From positions 868,001-932,000 of the forward strand of contig NZ_CP030929.1 of assembly GCF_003325955.1 (NCBI RefSeq): DNA of 64,000 nucleotides, given 5' to 3'. The notes under the pieces were generated by a model. It was not told the origin of the DNA. It ran no database searches and saw nothing but the letters and a program-made list of their open reading frames with translations. A program made the translations under genes and the position numbers. Numbering within the stretch: position 1 is the stretch's first letter; each line of letters begins with the position of its first letter. Below are positions 47,157-56,677 of the stretch, in pieces. This stretch comes from Aurantimicrobium sp. MWH-Uga1. GTDB taxonomy: Bacteria > Actinomycetota > Actinomycetes > Actinomycetales > Microbacteriaceae.

Positions 47157-48581
47157 ATGTTCAAAGATTCCTCCGAGGTTCTCAAGTTCATCAAGGACAC
47201 TGACGTTAAGTTCCTTGATATCCGTTTCACCGATTTGCCCGGTGTCCAGCAGCACTTCAACATTCCTGCCTCAACCGTGGATGAAGAATTCTTCACCGTA
47301 GGCCAAATGTTTGATGGCTCTTCTATTCGCGGCTTTGCTTCGATTCACGAGTCCGACATGCAGCTCATTCCAGACCCCACCACCTGCTACATCGATGAGT
47401 TCCGTACTGAACGCACTCTTGTGATGCTCTTTGACATCTACAACCCACGTACTGGTGAGATCTACCACCGTGACCCCCGTCAGGTTGCTAAAAAGGCAGA
47501 GAAGTACCTGGCATCCACTGGAATCGCAGATACAGCATTTTTCGCTCCTGAAGCTGAATTTTTCATCTTTGATGACGTGCGCTACGAAGTAAACCAGCAA
47601 ACTTCCTTCTACAAAATCGACTCTTCTGAGGCTCCCTGGAACTCTGGCAAGAAGATTGAAGGCGGAAACCTCGCTAACACCACTCCCTACAAGGGTGGCT
47701 ACTTCCCCGTCTCCCCCGTTGACCAGCACGCTGATCTCCGCGATGACATCTGCCTCAAGCTCATGAACGCAGGCCTTATTCTTGAGCGCAGCCACCACGA
47801 GGTTGGAACTGCAGGTCAGGGTGAAATCAACTACCGATTCGACACCATGGTGCGCGCAGCTGATGACATCCTGAAATTCAAGTACATTGTGAAGAACACC
47901 GCTAATGAGTGGGGCAAGACAGCAACATTCATGCCTAAGCCTCTCTTCGGTGACAACGGTTCAGGTATGCACACCCACCAGTCGCTGTGGAACGACGGCA
48001 AGCCTCTGTTCTACGACGAGAACGGGTACGGCGGTCTTTCAGACATCGCACGTTGGTACATCGGTGGACTGCTCAAGCACGCAGGTGCTGTGCTTGCATT
48101 CACCAACCCAACCGTGAACTCCTACCACCGCTTGGTTCCTGGCTACGAAGCTCCTGTAAACCTTGTTTACTCCGCTGGTAACCGTTCAGCTGCGATTCGT
48201 ATCCCCTTGACCGGTAACAACCCTAAGGCAAAGCGCATCGAGTTCCGTGCACCAGATGCGTCAGGTAACCCTTACCTTGCATTCGCCGCACAGATGATGG
48301 CTGGACTTGATGGAATCAAGAACCGCATCGAACCTCACGAGCCTGTTGACAAGGACCTCTACGAATTGCCCCCCGAGGAAGCAAAGAACATTCCTCAGGT
48401 TCCTGGCTCTCTCGAAGATGCTCTTGTTGCACTCGAAAATGACCACGAATTCCTGCTCGCAGGCAACGTGTTCACTAAGGACCTCATCGACACCTGGATT
48501 TCGTACAAGCGTGATAACGAAATCAAGCCACTGTCGCTTCGTCCCCACCCCTTCGAGTTCGAGCTCTACTACGGCGTTTAG
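47157..48581 (+). CDS. glnA: Glutamine synthetase type I (GlnA1)
   Basis: 474 aa dodecameric enzyme making glutamine from glutamate, ammonia and ATP. Complete catalytic features: [47 protein letters not shown] and NRSAAIRIP. The adenylylation segment [20 protein letters not shown] carries Tyr402, the target of GlnE, encoded convergently 56 bases downstream. TTGGAG is the ribosome binding site. A canonical GlnR array lies upstream. Confidence 0.98.
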   Translation: MFKDSSEVLKFIKDTDVKFLDIRFTDLPGVQQHFNIPASTVDEEFFTVGQMFDGSSIRGFASIHESDMQLIPDPTTCYIDEFRTERTLVMLFDIYNPRTGEIYHRDPRQVAKKAEKYLASTGIADTAFFAPEAEFFIFDDVRYEVNQQTSFYKIDSSEAPWNSGKKIEGGNLANTTPYKGGYFPVSPVDQHADLRDDICLKLMNAGLILERSHHEVGTAGQGEINYRFDTMVRAADDILKFKYIVKNTANEWGKTATFMPKPLFGDNGSGMHTHQSLWNDGKPLFYDENGYGGLSDIARWYIGGLLKHAGAVLAFTNPTVNSYHRLVPGYEAPVNLVYSAGNRSAAIRIPLTGNNPKAKRIEFRAPDASGNPYLAFAAQMMAGLDGIKNRIEPHEPVDKDLYELPPEEAKNIPQVPGSLEDALVALENDHEFLLAGNVFTKDLIDTWISYKRDNEIKPLSLRPHPFEFELYYGV

Positions 48582-48602
48582 TCCAAACAGAGAAAACTCT
48601 CA

Positions 48603-48630
48603 GAATGCCGCTCCTTCGGGGGCGGCATTC
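48603..48630 (+). terminator. Terminator of glnA
   Basis: Perfect 12-bp stem GAATGCCGCTCC / GGGGCGGCATTC (G-U none) closed by a TTCG tetraloop, followed by TTGGTTTC. It lies 22 bases after the glnA stop and eight bases before the convergent glnE stop. Confidence 0.85.
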
Positions 48631-48637
48631 TTGGTTT

Positions 48638-51607
48638 CTAAGAAAAATCAAAAAACACGCGTTCTACAACCTGGCGAGATCGCCGAGTAATGGAAAGGTA
48701 ATCCTCTTCGAGGCGGCTTGCGGATCCTGGCGGATAATTCAATAGTCGGGCAATGCCTTCTAGGTCTCGAGTGTCTTGGGGCAGCACGTCGGTAGCTTTA
48801 TCGGCCCAAATAGTAATTCCAGACCTCACCCGTGAAGCAAATATCCATGCCTCGATGAGCTTTGAGGCATCATCTTGTGAAATGAGTTGTTCTTCGGCGG
48901 CAACCCGAAGTGCACTGACCGAAGAGGTGGTCTGCAATTGGGGGAACTGATGTGCATACTGAAGTTGGAGTAATTGGACCGTCCACTCAACATCACTCAG
49001 TGATCCACGACCTAATTTCACATGACGTGAAGGATCAGCGCCCTGTGGCAAACGTTCTGCCTCCACGCGCGCTTTGATACGCCTTATTTCGCGGACATCA
49101 TCGATGCTGATTTCCGCGGGATAACGAACACTGTTGATCAGCTCCATCATGTCTGATTGAAGTTGTTCAGGACCGAGAACGGCGCGTGCTCGCAACAAGG
49201 CTTGCGCTTCCCACATTAGAGACCATCGCGCGTAGTATGCGGCGTAGGAGTCCAGAGAACGCGCAATGGCTCCATTCTTTCCCTCGGGGCGGAGATCCGT
49301 ATCAATGTCGAATGGCAGTCTTGGGTCTTCTGCTAGCTCCTTAATTCGAAGAATGATCCGTTCAGCACGTTTCTGGGCCACCTCCCCGTCACACTCTGGT
49401 GTACCGCGATAAACATAAATCACGTCAGCATCGCTATCGAAGCCGAGTTCTTGCCCTCCGTAACGCCCCATCGCAATCACGACAAACTCTGGATTGTGCT
49501 GAGATTCCCGCAGTGCGATGCCTAAGTATCCGCTTAACGCAGCGGTAGTGACGTCACTGAGGCCTTGGCTTATCTGGTCAATGGTGAGGACGTTGAGAAT
49601 TCCGCCAATTGCTAAACGTAATACTTCACGGCGACGCATTGATCGCACAGCTTTACGGGCGGCTTCATCGTCCTCGTGGTGGCGGGCCAAGATTGATAGC
49701 ACTTCCGCACTAAGTACTTCTTCCGTGGTCGGCTGCAATTCTTCATCACCATCAAACCAGGCTGCTGATTCAGGTATGAGTTCCATCAGATCGGAGACGT
49801 AACGTGACCCGCTGAGGACTTGTGTGAGGCGTTGTGCCGCACCTGCAGAATCTCGCAGCATACGAAGGAACCAGTGCGACTCTCCTAATTGTTCACTCAG
49901 CAATCGGAAACTCAACAGGCCATGATCTGGATTTGCGCCTTCGGAAAGCCATTGCAACATGACCGGAAGTAATGCGCGTTGAATCGCTGCACGTCTGGAG
50001 ACACCAGATGTGAGTGCGGCTATGTGTTTCAGTGACCCCCTTGGATCTCTGAATCCAATAGCAGCAAGACGAGCTTCAGCTTGGTCACTCGTGAGCTGGT
50101 GAGTTTCTTCAGGCAGCTTCGCTACTGCAGCAAGCAAGGGCCGGTAGAAGAGACGCTCATGGAGTTCACGGACTTCGAGTTTGGTTTGTTGCCAATTGGC
50201 GACAACTTCTGCGGCCGTGTTCCACAAGCCAGTAGCTCGAGCTAATACACGCTGTTCTGCTTCATCTCGGGGCATGAGGTGTGTTCGAGTCAGATCTCGT
50301 AATTGCATGCGATGTTCTAACAAACGCAAGAACCGATAATCAGCTGCAAAGCTTTGTGCTTCGTCTCGACCGACATAACCAGCCTGTGACAGGCGTTGGA
50401 GCGACTCTAGGGTGCCACGAGTGTGAACAGTGTCATCAACAAGGCCGTGTACGAGTTGGAGTAATTGAACAGTAAATTCAATATCCCGAAGGCCACCTGG
50501 ACCGAGTTTGATTTGATACTCCACATCGTCACCAGGAATATTCTCGGTGACTCTTTCGCGCATGCGCTGTACTTGTTCGACAAAGTTTGACCGGTTTGCA
50601 CTTGACCAAACCTTAGGTGCAACGCTTGCAATGTATTGCTCTCCCAGTTCTAGACTGCCAGCCAGCGGTCTTGCTTTGAGGAGAGCCTGGAATTCCCAGT
50701 CTTTCGCCCAACGGTCGTAGTAGGCCATATGTGACTCGAGAGTTCGAACAAGAGCACCGTCCTTACCCTCCGGACGCAAGTTGGCATCTACTTCCCACAA
50801 GCCAGGTTCTTTGGAAACTTCATAGATGCTTCGAGCGGTGTGCTGAGCCAGACGTGTAGCAATGGTCAACGCCTGGTCTGTTGACAAAGCTGCCTCGTCA
50901 CGTGAGCGGGCAACATAAATGACATCGACATCGCTGAGATAGTTCAGTTCTCGAGCACCGCACTTACCCATACCGATGATGGCCAGATCAACAAGAGCAA
51001 CCTCATCGGCACTGAACTGCCCGGCTACTTCAGCCCGAGCTACAGCAAGGCCAGCTTCCAATGCTGCTCCTGCAATATCTGACAGTGCGCCAGTGATGAC
51101 CTCAATTTGTGAAAGCGGGTCTTTATGGTTGAGGTCCCAGAGCGCAATAGCCAGCAAGTGTTCCCGGTAGCGAATACGCAGTGCATCGCGTGCTTGATCT
51201 GCCGTAAGCCCTGCAATTGATTTGGTGGCTTGAACACTGTCTAACAGAGAAGCCCGAAGCTTTTCCTGATCCCCAGGTAGCTGGGGTTCTTTCAAAAAGA
51301 CATTCAGGGTTTGCGGATGTCTCTCAATAAACTCTGCAAGCCCACGAGAACCACCCAAGATGTTTAGTAAGCGAGTGGTGGCTTCTTCTTGCCTCAGAAT
51401 CTTCTTCAGCACAGTCGAAGCAGAATGAGTTTGTCCAAGCCGGACAAGCCAGGTTAATGCTCTATCGGGATCAGCGCTTGAAGAAACTGCTGAAAGAATG
51501 AGCTCAGGTTGCGCACCTGTGATTGCAACCACCGAGTCGACGCACTCCAACGCTTCACTGAGTTCAGTGAAACCAGCCTTTGCGAGCTGAGTGCGCGACA
51601 GTGCCAC
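48638..51607 (-). CDS. glnE: Bifunctional glutamine synthetase adenylyltransferase/deadenylase
   Basis: 989 aa from GTG 51607 (VALSRTQLAKAG), 14 bases after the glnA2 stop; the longer frame overlaps glnA2. Two nucleotidyltransferase domains are visible: GMGKCGARELNYLSDVDVIYVA (deadenylylation half) and AMGRYGGQELGFDSDADVIYVYRG (adenylylation half), each with the DxD metal motif, and two copies of LRPEGKxGxxxRxLxSxxxYYxRW. It modifies Tyr402 of GlnA. No clear ribosome binding site, so coupling to glnA2 is likely. Confidence 0.95.
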   Translation of the reverse strand: MALSRTQLAKAGFTELSEALECVDSVVAITGAQPELILSAVSSSADPDRALTWLVRLGQTHSASTVLKKILRQEEATTRLLNILGGSRGLAEFIERHPQTLNVFLKEPQLPGDQEKLRASLLDSVQATKSIAGLTADQARDALRIRYREHLLAIALWDLNHKDPLSQIEVITGALSDIAGAALEAGLAVARAEVAGQFSADEVALVDLAIIGMGKCGARELNYLSDVDVIYVARSRDEAALSTDQALTIATRLAQHTARSIYEVSKEPGLWEVDANLRPEGKDGALVRTLESHMAYYDRWAKDWEFQALLKARPLAGSLELGEQYIASVAPKVWSSANRSNFVEQVQRMRERVTENIPGDDVEYQIKLGPGGLRDIEFTVQLLQLVHGLVDDTVHTRGTLESLQRLSQAGYVGRDEAQSFAADYRFLRLLEHRMQLRDLTRTHLMPRDEAEQRVLARATGLWNTAAEVVANWQQTKLEVRELHERLFYRPLLAAVAKLPEETHQLTSDQAEARLAAIGFRDPRGSLKHIAALTSGVSRRAAIQRALLPVMLQWLSEGANPDHGLLSFRLLSEQLGESHWFLRMLRDSAGAAQRLTQVLSGSRYVSDLMELIPESAAWFDGDEELQPTTEEVLSAEVLSILARHHEDDEAARKAVRSMRRREVLRLAIGGILNVLTIDQISQGLSDVTTAALSGYLGIALRESQHNPEFVVIAMGRYGGQELGFDSDADVIYVYRGTPECDGEVAQKRAERIILRIKELAEDPRLPFDIDTDLRPEGKNGAIARSLDSYAAYYARWSLMWEAQALLRARAVLGPEQLQSDMMELINSVRYPAEISIDDVREIRRIKARVEAERLPQGADPSRHVKLGRGSLSDVEWTVQLLQLQYAHQFPQLQTTSSVSALRVAAEEQLISQDDASKLIEAWIFASRVRSGITIWADKATDVLPQDTRDLEGIARLLNYPPGSASRLEEDYLSITRRSRQVVERVFFDFS

Positions 51608-51621
51608 AAGAAGCGAAAAAG

Positions 51622-52959
51622 TTAAAGAGTTTCGAGGTTGGAACGCAGCTCGAAATTCGTGACCTGGTTGCGGTAATCTGCCCACTCCTGACGCTTGTTT
51701 CGCAGAACATAGTCAAACACTTTAGATCCCAGCGTCTCGGCTACGAGCTCAGACTCCTCCATCAAGCTGATGGCATTGTTCAAGCTAGAAGGAAGTGGTT
51801 TGTACCCCAGCGCTTTACGCTCAGTGTCCGTGAGCTCCCAGGCGTTCTCTTCAGCTTCTGCTGGAAGATCCATGCTTTCCTCGATGCCCTTCAGGCCCGC
51901 GGCGAGGAGCACAGAGTAGGCAAGGTAGGGGTTCGCTGCAGAGTCGATAGCGCGATATTCGATACGAGCGCTTTGACCCTTTCCGGGTTTGTAGACAGGT
52001 ACACGAACCAGTGCAGAACGGTTGTTGTGGCCCCAGTTTGCAAACGCAGGAGCCTCACCGCCACCCCAAAGACGCTTGTACGAGTTGACGTACTGGTTAG
52101 TGACCGCAGTAATTTCAGGGGCATAGTGCAACAGACCGGCAATAAACTGACGCCCCACCTTGGAGAGTTGGTGCTTAGCGCCTGCTTCGAAGAAGGCGTT
52201 GTTATCGCCCTCAAATAAGGACATGTGAGTGTGCATACCACTACCTGGGTGTTCAGCAAATGGCTTGGGCATGAACGTTGCATAAACGCCCTGTTCCATA
52301 GCAACTTCCTTGATAACGGTTCTGAAGGTCATGATGTTATCTGCGGTGGTCAAGGCATCTGCGTAGCGGAGGTCAATTTCATTTTGTCCAGGACCAGCTT
52401 CATGGTGACTGAACTCAACTGAAATACCAATGTCTTCAAGCATCCGTACAGACCGGCGACGGAAATCGTGTGCCGTGCCGCCGGGCACATTGTCAAAGTA
52501 GCCGGCGTGGTCAATGGGTTGAGCACCGCCATTTGCCCAGTCGGAATCTTTCAGGAGGTAAAACTCGATTTCAGGGTGTGTATAGAACGTAAACCCACGT
52601 TCTGCAGCTTTTGCAAGCGTGCGTTTGAGTACATTTCGTGGGTCTGAGACTGCAGGCTGCCCATCAGGGGTGTTAATGTCACAGAACATTCGGGCAGTAG
52701 GGTCGATTTCTCCACGCCAGGGCAAGATCTGGAAGGTTGAGGGATCTGGGTGTGCAAGGACGTCAGCCTCATAGGCGCGAGTCAGTCCTTCGATAGCAGA
52801 CCCGTCTATACCGACACCTTCAGCAAAGGCACCTTCGACTTCAGCAGGCGCAACAGCAACAGACTTGAGGGTACCGTTCACGTCAGTGAACCACAGTCGA
52901 ACGAACTTAACACCGCGCTCTTCAATAGTGCGCAATACGAAGTCTTGTTGCTTGTCCAT
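51622..52959 (-). CDS. glnA2: Glutamine synthetase paralogue GlnA2
   Basis: 445 aa. Glutamine synthetase fold is complete (GIDGSAIEG, HPEIEFYLL, EAGPGQNEIDLRY, MPKPFAEHPGSGMHTHMSL, NRSALVRVP), but the adenylylation loop reads ENAWELTDTER, with Trp where GlnA has Tyr402. It therefore escapes GlnE control. In mycobacteria GlnA2 is always present beside glnE; in Streptomyces related paralogues act on polyamines. Its glutamate/ammonia activity here is unproven. GAAAGGG precedes the ATG; nadE starts 35 bases away on the other strand. Confidence 0.94.
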   Translation of the reverse strand: MDKQQDFVLRTIEERGVKFVRLWFTDVNGTLKSVAVAPAEVEGAFAEGVGIDGSAIEGLTRAYEADVLAHPDPSTFQILPWRGEIDPTARMFCDINTPDGQPAVSDPRNVLKRTLAKAAERGFTFYTHPEIEFYLLKDSDWANGGAQPIDHAGYFDNVPGGTAHDFRRRSVRMLEDIGISVEFSHHEAGPGQNEIDLRYADALTTADNIMTFRTVIKEVAMEQGVYATFMPKPFAEHPGSGMHTHMSLFEGDNNAFFEAGAKHQLSKVGRQFIAGLLHYAPEITAVTNQYVNSYKRLWGGGEAPAFANWGHNNRSALVRVPVYKPGKGQSARIEYRAIDSAANPYLAYSVLLAAGLKGIEESMDLPAEAEENAWELTDTERKALGYKPLPSSLNNAISLMEESELVAETLGSKVFDYVLRNKRQEWADYRNQVTNFELRSNLETL

Positions 52960-52981
52960 GAGAACCCTTTCCTATCGCTAC

Positions 52982-52987
52982 TAGGCT
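52982..52987 (+). promoter_or_regulatory. Candidate -10 box of nadE
   Basis: TAGGCT, then seven bases (ACTTGTT), then the nadE ATG. No ribosome binding site is visible, so the mRNA could be leaderless. Confidence 0.45.
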
Positions 52988-52994
52988 ACTTGTT

Positions 52995-54734
52995 ATGCCG
53001 ATTCTTCGCTTGGCTCTTGCCCAGACAAACCCTCGTTTAGGGGATTTTTCTCACAATTCTTTACACATTGTTAACACAGTGAGGCAGGCCTACGATCACG
53101 GAGCCGATCTGGTTGCTTTCGGAGAAATGGTGCTGACTGGGTACCCCATCGAAGATCTTGCGACCCGACCGGATTTCTTAAATGAATCATGGGTTGTTTT
53201 GCAACGCGTTGCCAAAGACATTGCTGATGCAGGCGCCGGCAGCATTCCTGTCCTCGTGGGCTTCCCCCACGGCCCAGTTGATGATGTAGAGCATTCAGCC
53301 CACTCCCCTTCAGCTATCGCACACAACTCGGTCGCGGTGTTGCAAGATGGCAGAGTTATCGGAATTTATAACAAGCACCACTTACCCAACTACTCAGTGT
53401 TCGATGAATACAGAATCTTTCGTCCTGGCCACAATGCAGTAGTCGTGCACGTTGCCGGAGCAGATATTGCTTTAGCTATTTGTGAGGATATTTGGCGGGA
53501 AGGCGGACCTGTAGCTGCTATTGCAGAGGTAAAACCGAGCCTATTGCTGGTGATGAACGGTTCACCCTTTGAGCGAGAAAAGGACGAAGTTCGCCTACCT
53601 CTGGTCCAACGTCGCGCAGAACACATCAATGCTCCTGTTGTCTACCTCAACATCGTGGGAGGTCAAGACGATCTCGTCTTCGATGGTGGCAGCTTTGTAA
53701 CAAACTCTTCAGGAAAACTATTGGCGCGTGCCCACCAATTCGTTGAACAAACCATCGTGATGGATATCGATCTGAAGGAATCTTCCAGTCATGGCGCTCA
53801 GCTTGGCCCTGGTGTTGCTGTTATAGATGCAGGAAATGGTCACCCACACCGTGCATCACGAACACCTGTTGAGGCAGAAATAGCTCCCCAACTTGAAATC
53901 AACGAGCAAATCTGGGACGCACTTGTTTTGGGCATGCGTGACTATGTGGAAAAGAACGGCTTCAGCTCGGTCATTTTGGGTCTTTCTGGAGGGATAGATT
54001 CTGCGGTGTGTGCAGCACTCGCTGTGGATGCAATCGGACCCGAGCGGGTCTTTGGCGTATCCATGCCCAGTCGATATTCCAGTGATCATTCACGCTCTGA
54101 CGCTGATGACCTCGCAGAGCGTTTAGGAATCCACATCCGCACTGAACCTATTGCCGATCTTGTCTTCCCCGTAGAACAACAGCTTGACCTCGAGGGAATT
54201 TCAGCCGAGAACCTCCAAGCACGAATTCGCGGAATCATTTTGATGGGCTTGAGTAATGCCGAAGGTCACCTGGTGCTCACCACAGGTAATAAGACAGAGA
54301 TTGCTGTCGGATACAGCACCATTTATGGAGACAGCGTGGGAGGCTTTGCCCCCATCCGTGATGTCCCCAAAACCTTGGTGTGGGAATTGGCAAAGTGGCG
54401 CAATGAACACGCTCGAAAAAAAGGCCTCATTGCGCCCATTCCAGAGAATTCCATTACTAAACCGCCCTCGGCAGAATTGCGCCCAGGGCAGGTCGATCAA
54501 GACACCCTGCCAGAATATGAGGTTCTGGATGCCATTCTCGATGCGTACATCACTGAACGCGTAGGACGAGATGTCATCATCGGGCGCGGGTTTGAGCCAA
54601 ACATGGTCGATCGTGTGATCACTTTGGTAGACCGCGCGGAGTGGAAGAGACGCCAAGGCGCTATTGGCCCAAAAATTTCTCAGATGGCCTTTGGGCGAGA
54701 TAGGCGGCTGCCCGTCACTTTCACCCGTAACTAG
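52995..54734 (+). CDS. nadE: NAD+ synthase, glutamine-hydrolysing
   Basis: 579 aa two-domain enzyme. The N-terminal nitrilase domain supplies ammonia with the Glu44-Lys127-Cys163 triad (AFGEMVLTGYP, YNKHHLPNY, AICEDIW). The C-terminal synthetase has the ATP loop ILGLSGGIDSAVCAALA, TGNKTEIAVGYSTIYGD and KPPSAELRPGQVDQDTLPEYE. Last step of NAD synthesis. Its stop codon is part of the panB -10 box. Confidence 0.97.
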   Translation: MPILRLALAQTNPRLGDFSHNSLHIVNTVRQAYDHGADLVAFGEMVLTGYPIEDLATRPDFLNESWVVLQRVAKDIADAGAGSIPVLVGFPHGPVDDVEHSAHSPSAIAHNSVAVLQDGRVIGIYNKHHLPNYSVFDEYRIFRPGHNAVVVHVAGADIALAICEDIWREGGPVAAIAEVKPSLLLVMNGSPFEREKDEVRLPLVQRRAEHINAPVVYLNIVGGQDDLVFDGGSFVTNSSGKLLARAHQFVEQTIVMDIDLKESSSHGAQLGPGVAVIDAGNGHPHRASRTPVEAEIAPQLEINEQIWDALVLGMRDYVEKNGFSSVILGLSGGIDSAVCAALAVDAIGPERVFGVSMPSRYSSDHSRSDADDLAERLGIHIRTEPIADLVFPVEQQLDLEGISAENLQARIRGIILMGLSNAEGHLVLTTGNKTEIAVGYSTIYGDSVGGFAPIRDVPKTLVWELAKWRNEHARKKGLIAPIPENSITKPPSAELRPGQVDQDTLPEYEVLDAILDAYITERVGRDVIIGRGFEPNMVDRVITLVDRAEWKRRQGAIGPKISQMAFGRDRRLPVTFTRN

Positions 54735-54737
54735 ACT
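54732..54737 (+). promoter_or_regulatory. Candidate -10 box of leaderless panB, inside the nadE stop
   Basis: TAGACT; its first three bases are the nadE stop codon. GAATCT and the panB ATG follow, so the spacing is exactly six. No ribosome binding site. Confidence 0.55.
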
Positions 54738-54743
54738 GAATCT

Positions 54744-55583
54744 ATGAGTGTTCACCCAGATCCCACCTCAGAAGCTGTCCTGAAGCGTGTTCGCACGCGT
54801 CATTTTGCCCAAGCTAAAGCTAACGGCATCAAAATTACTGGGCTGACGAGCTATGACACTTTGACCGCCCAGATCTTCGATGAAGCAGGGATAGATTTCC
54901 TGCTTGTCGGTGACTCGGCAGGAAACACTGTCCTGGGATATGACTCGACCCTTCCTGTGACGGTGGATGAACTCATCCCATTGACGCGCGCGGTTGCGCT
55001 GTCAGCTAAGCGTGCATTCGTGATTGCAGATATGCCTTTTGGGTCCTATGAGGAAGGCCCTGAACACGCACTGCGCACGGCAATGCGGTTCATGAAAGAA
55101 ACACATGCTCACGCGGTCAAACTCGAAGGTGGAGTTCGTAGCTCTGATCAAATTCGCCGCATCGTGGAATCCGGCATCCCCGTCATGGGCCACGTTGGAT
55201 TTACGCCTCAGAGTGAGCACGGCTTGGGCGGCCATATGATTCAAGGTCGCGGTGAGGCAGCTGACCGTGTATTCGCAGACGCCCAGGCAGTTGAAGCAGC
55301 CGGTGCATTCGCTGTAGTTCTTGAGATGATTCCTGCGGAGCTCGCAGCGCGCATCACAGCAGAGTTAAGTATTCCCACCATCAGCGTTGGTGCTGGTGCC
55401 CACACAGACGGACAGCTTTTAGTCTGGACAGACTTTGCAGGCATGAACACTGGACGCGTTCCCAAGTTTGTTAAGCAATACGCTCAGCTTGGTACTGTCC
55501 TCAGCGAGGCAGCAGCGGCCTTCAAAGCAGATGTGGAATCAGGTACCTATCCAGGGCCCGAACACAGCTACCAGGACGACTAA
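54744..55583 (+). CDS. panB: 3-methyl-2-oxobutanoate hydroxymethyltransferase
   Basis: 279 aa, first committed step of pantothenate synthesis (ketopantoate from ketoisovalerate and methylene-THF). TSYDTLTAQIFDEAGIDFLLVGDSAGNTVLGYDST and VKLEGG are the substrate and metal-binding parts; MGHVGFTPQSEHGLGGH and LEMIPAELA with the catalytic Glu follow. The other pantothenate genes are not in the window. It ends one base from the convergent small protein. Confidence 0.96.
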   Translation: MSVHPDPTSEAVLKRVRTRHFAQAKANGIKITGLTSYDTLTAQIFDEAGIDFLLVGDSAGNTVLGYDSTLPVTVDELIPLTRAVALSAKRAFVIADMPFGSYEEGPEHALRTAMRFMKETHAHAVKLEGGVRSSDQIRRIVESGIPVMGHVGFTPQSEHGLGGHMIQGRGEAADRVFADAQAVEAAGAFAVVLEMIPAELAARITAELSIPTISVGAGAHTDGQLLVWTDFAGMNTGRVPKFVKQYAQLGTVLSEAAAAFKADVESGTYPGPEHSYQDD

Positions 55584-55778
55584 CTAGTTGCCTTCGCGTT
55601 CGGCGCGCTCTTCAGCTTCCCAACGCTCACTGTTTTCACGCAGTTTTTCCATTGCGTGCTCTGCTTCATGTGCTGTCTCGAAAGGGCCAACGCGCTCAGA
55701 CGAGGGCGACAGGTAGCCTTTTTCAACAGACTTGGTGTGCAGGTTGTACCAGAACATTTCACTTGGCTTCTCAGACAT
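55584..55778 (-). CDS. Small SPOR-like protein
   Basis: 64 aa from ATG 55778 ([21 protein letters not shown]). Aromatic WYNL followed by [19 protein letters not shown] resembles a half SPOR motif as found in short actinobacterial proteins beside map and panB. Charged C-terminal helix rich in Glu/Arg. Function unknown. A TAAGGT box seven bases upstream overlaps the map start codon; AAGG could alternatively be a ribosome binding site. Confidence 0.82.
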   Translation of the reverse strand: MSEKPSEMFWYNLHTKSVEKGYLSPSSERVGPFETAHEAEHAMEKLRENSERWEAEERAEREGN

Positions 55779-55791
55779 AAACTTAACCTTA
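55778..55791. promoter_or_regulatory. Overlapping divergent -10 boxes of map and the SPOR-like gene
   Basis: Only 12 bases separate the two divergent ATG codons. Plus-strand TAAACT (55778-55783) is seven bases before the map ATG; minus-strand TAAGGT (55786-55791) is seven bases before the other ATG. Each box touches the opposite start codon. Confidence 0.5.
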
Positions 55792-56657
55792 TGCCTAGAG
55801 ATGCCACAGGGGTTCTTATCCCCGGAGTTTTGAGTCCAGAACGTCACGTTCCCTCAAACATTATTCGGCCTCCCTATGTTGGAAAAACCACGCCACCAGC
55901 CCACACAACAGGTGATGTGTATGACGCTGAAACGATTGAGAAAATTCGTCGCGCTGGAAAAATTTCTTCCCAAGCATTAGATCTGATTGGTTCTGTTATC
56001 AAGCCAGGAATGACGACAGATGAGATAGACCAAATCGGTCATGACTATGTCATCAGTCACGGCGCTTATCCTTCAACCCTGGGATATCGCGGATATCCCA
56101 AATCGTTGTGTACCAGTGTGAACGAAGTTATTTGTCATGGCATCCCTGATGACACCGTTATTCAAGAAGGAGATCTCGTCAATGTGGACATTACGAGTTA
56201 TCTTGAAGGCGTCCATGGCGACACAAACAGAACATTTATCGTCGGTGAAACCTCACCTGAGGTTCGAGATCTTGTCGAACGAACCCACGAGGCGCTCAAC
56301 CGCGGCATCAAGGCTGTTGCTCCGGGGCGCGAGGTCAATGTCATCGGCAGAGCAATTGAGTCCTATGCCAAACGCTTTGGTTACGGCGTTGTCAGGGACT
56401 TCACTGGTCATGGTGTGGGAACAAGTTTCCACTCCGGTTTGATCATCCCCCACTATGACTCTTCTCCGCTCTACAACGACATTATGGAAGTAGGCATGGT
56501 CTTCACCATAGAACCCATGCTCACCTTGGGAACCCATGAGTGGGATATGTGGGCAGATGATTGGACGGTCACAACCAAAGACAAGTCCTGGACTGCCCAG
56601 TTTGAACACACTCTCGTTGTCACCGAGACTGGTGCAGATATCTTGACCCTGTCCTAA
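55791..56657 (+). CDS. map: Methionine aminopeptidase
   Basis: 288 aa from ATG 55791 ([22 protein letters not shown]), with the N-terminal extension of actinobacterial MAPs of the MapB type; the frame is open upstream only opposite the small protein. Removes the initiator Met. Metal ligands lie in [35 protein letters not shown] and QFEHTLVV. Length is as in Mycobacterium MetAP1c. ppgK follows after 20 bases. Confidence 0.96.
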   Translation: MPRDATGVLIPGVLSPERHVPSNIIRPPYVGKTTPPAHTTGDVYDAETIEKIRRAGKISSQALDLIGSVIKPGMTTDEIDQIGHDYVISHGAYPSTLGYRGYPKSLCTSVNEVICHGIPDDTVIQEGDLVNVDITSYLEGVHGDTNRTFIVGETSPEVRDLVERTHEALNRGIKAVAPGREVNVIGRAIESYAKRFGYGVVRDFTGHGVGTSFHSGLIIPHYDSSPLYNDIMEVGMVFTIEPMLTLGTHEWDMWADDWTVTTKDKSWTAQFEHTLVVTETGADILTLS

Positions 56658-56677
56658 CCACGATTGATAAGGAATTC

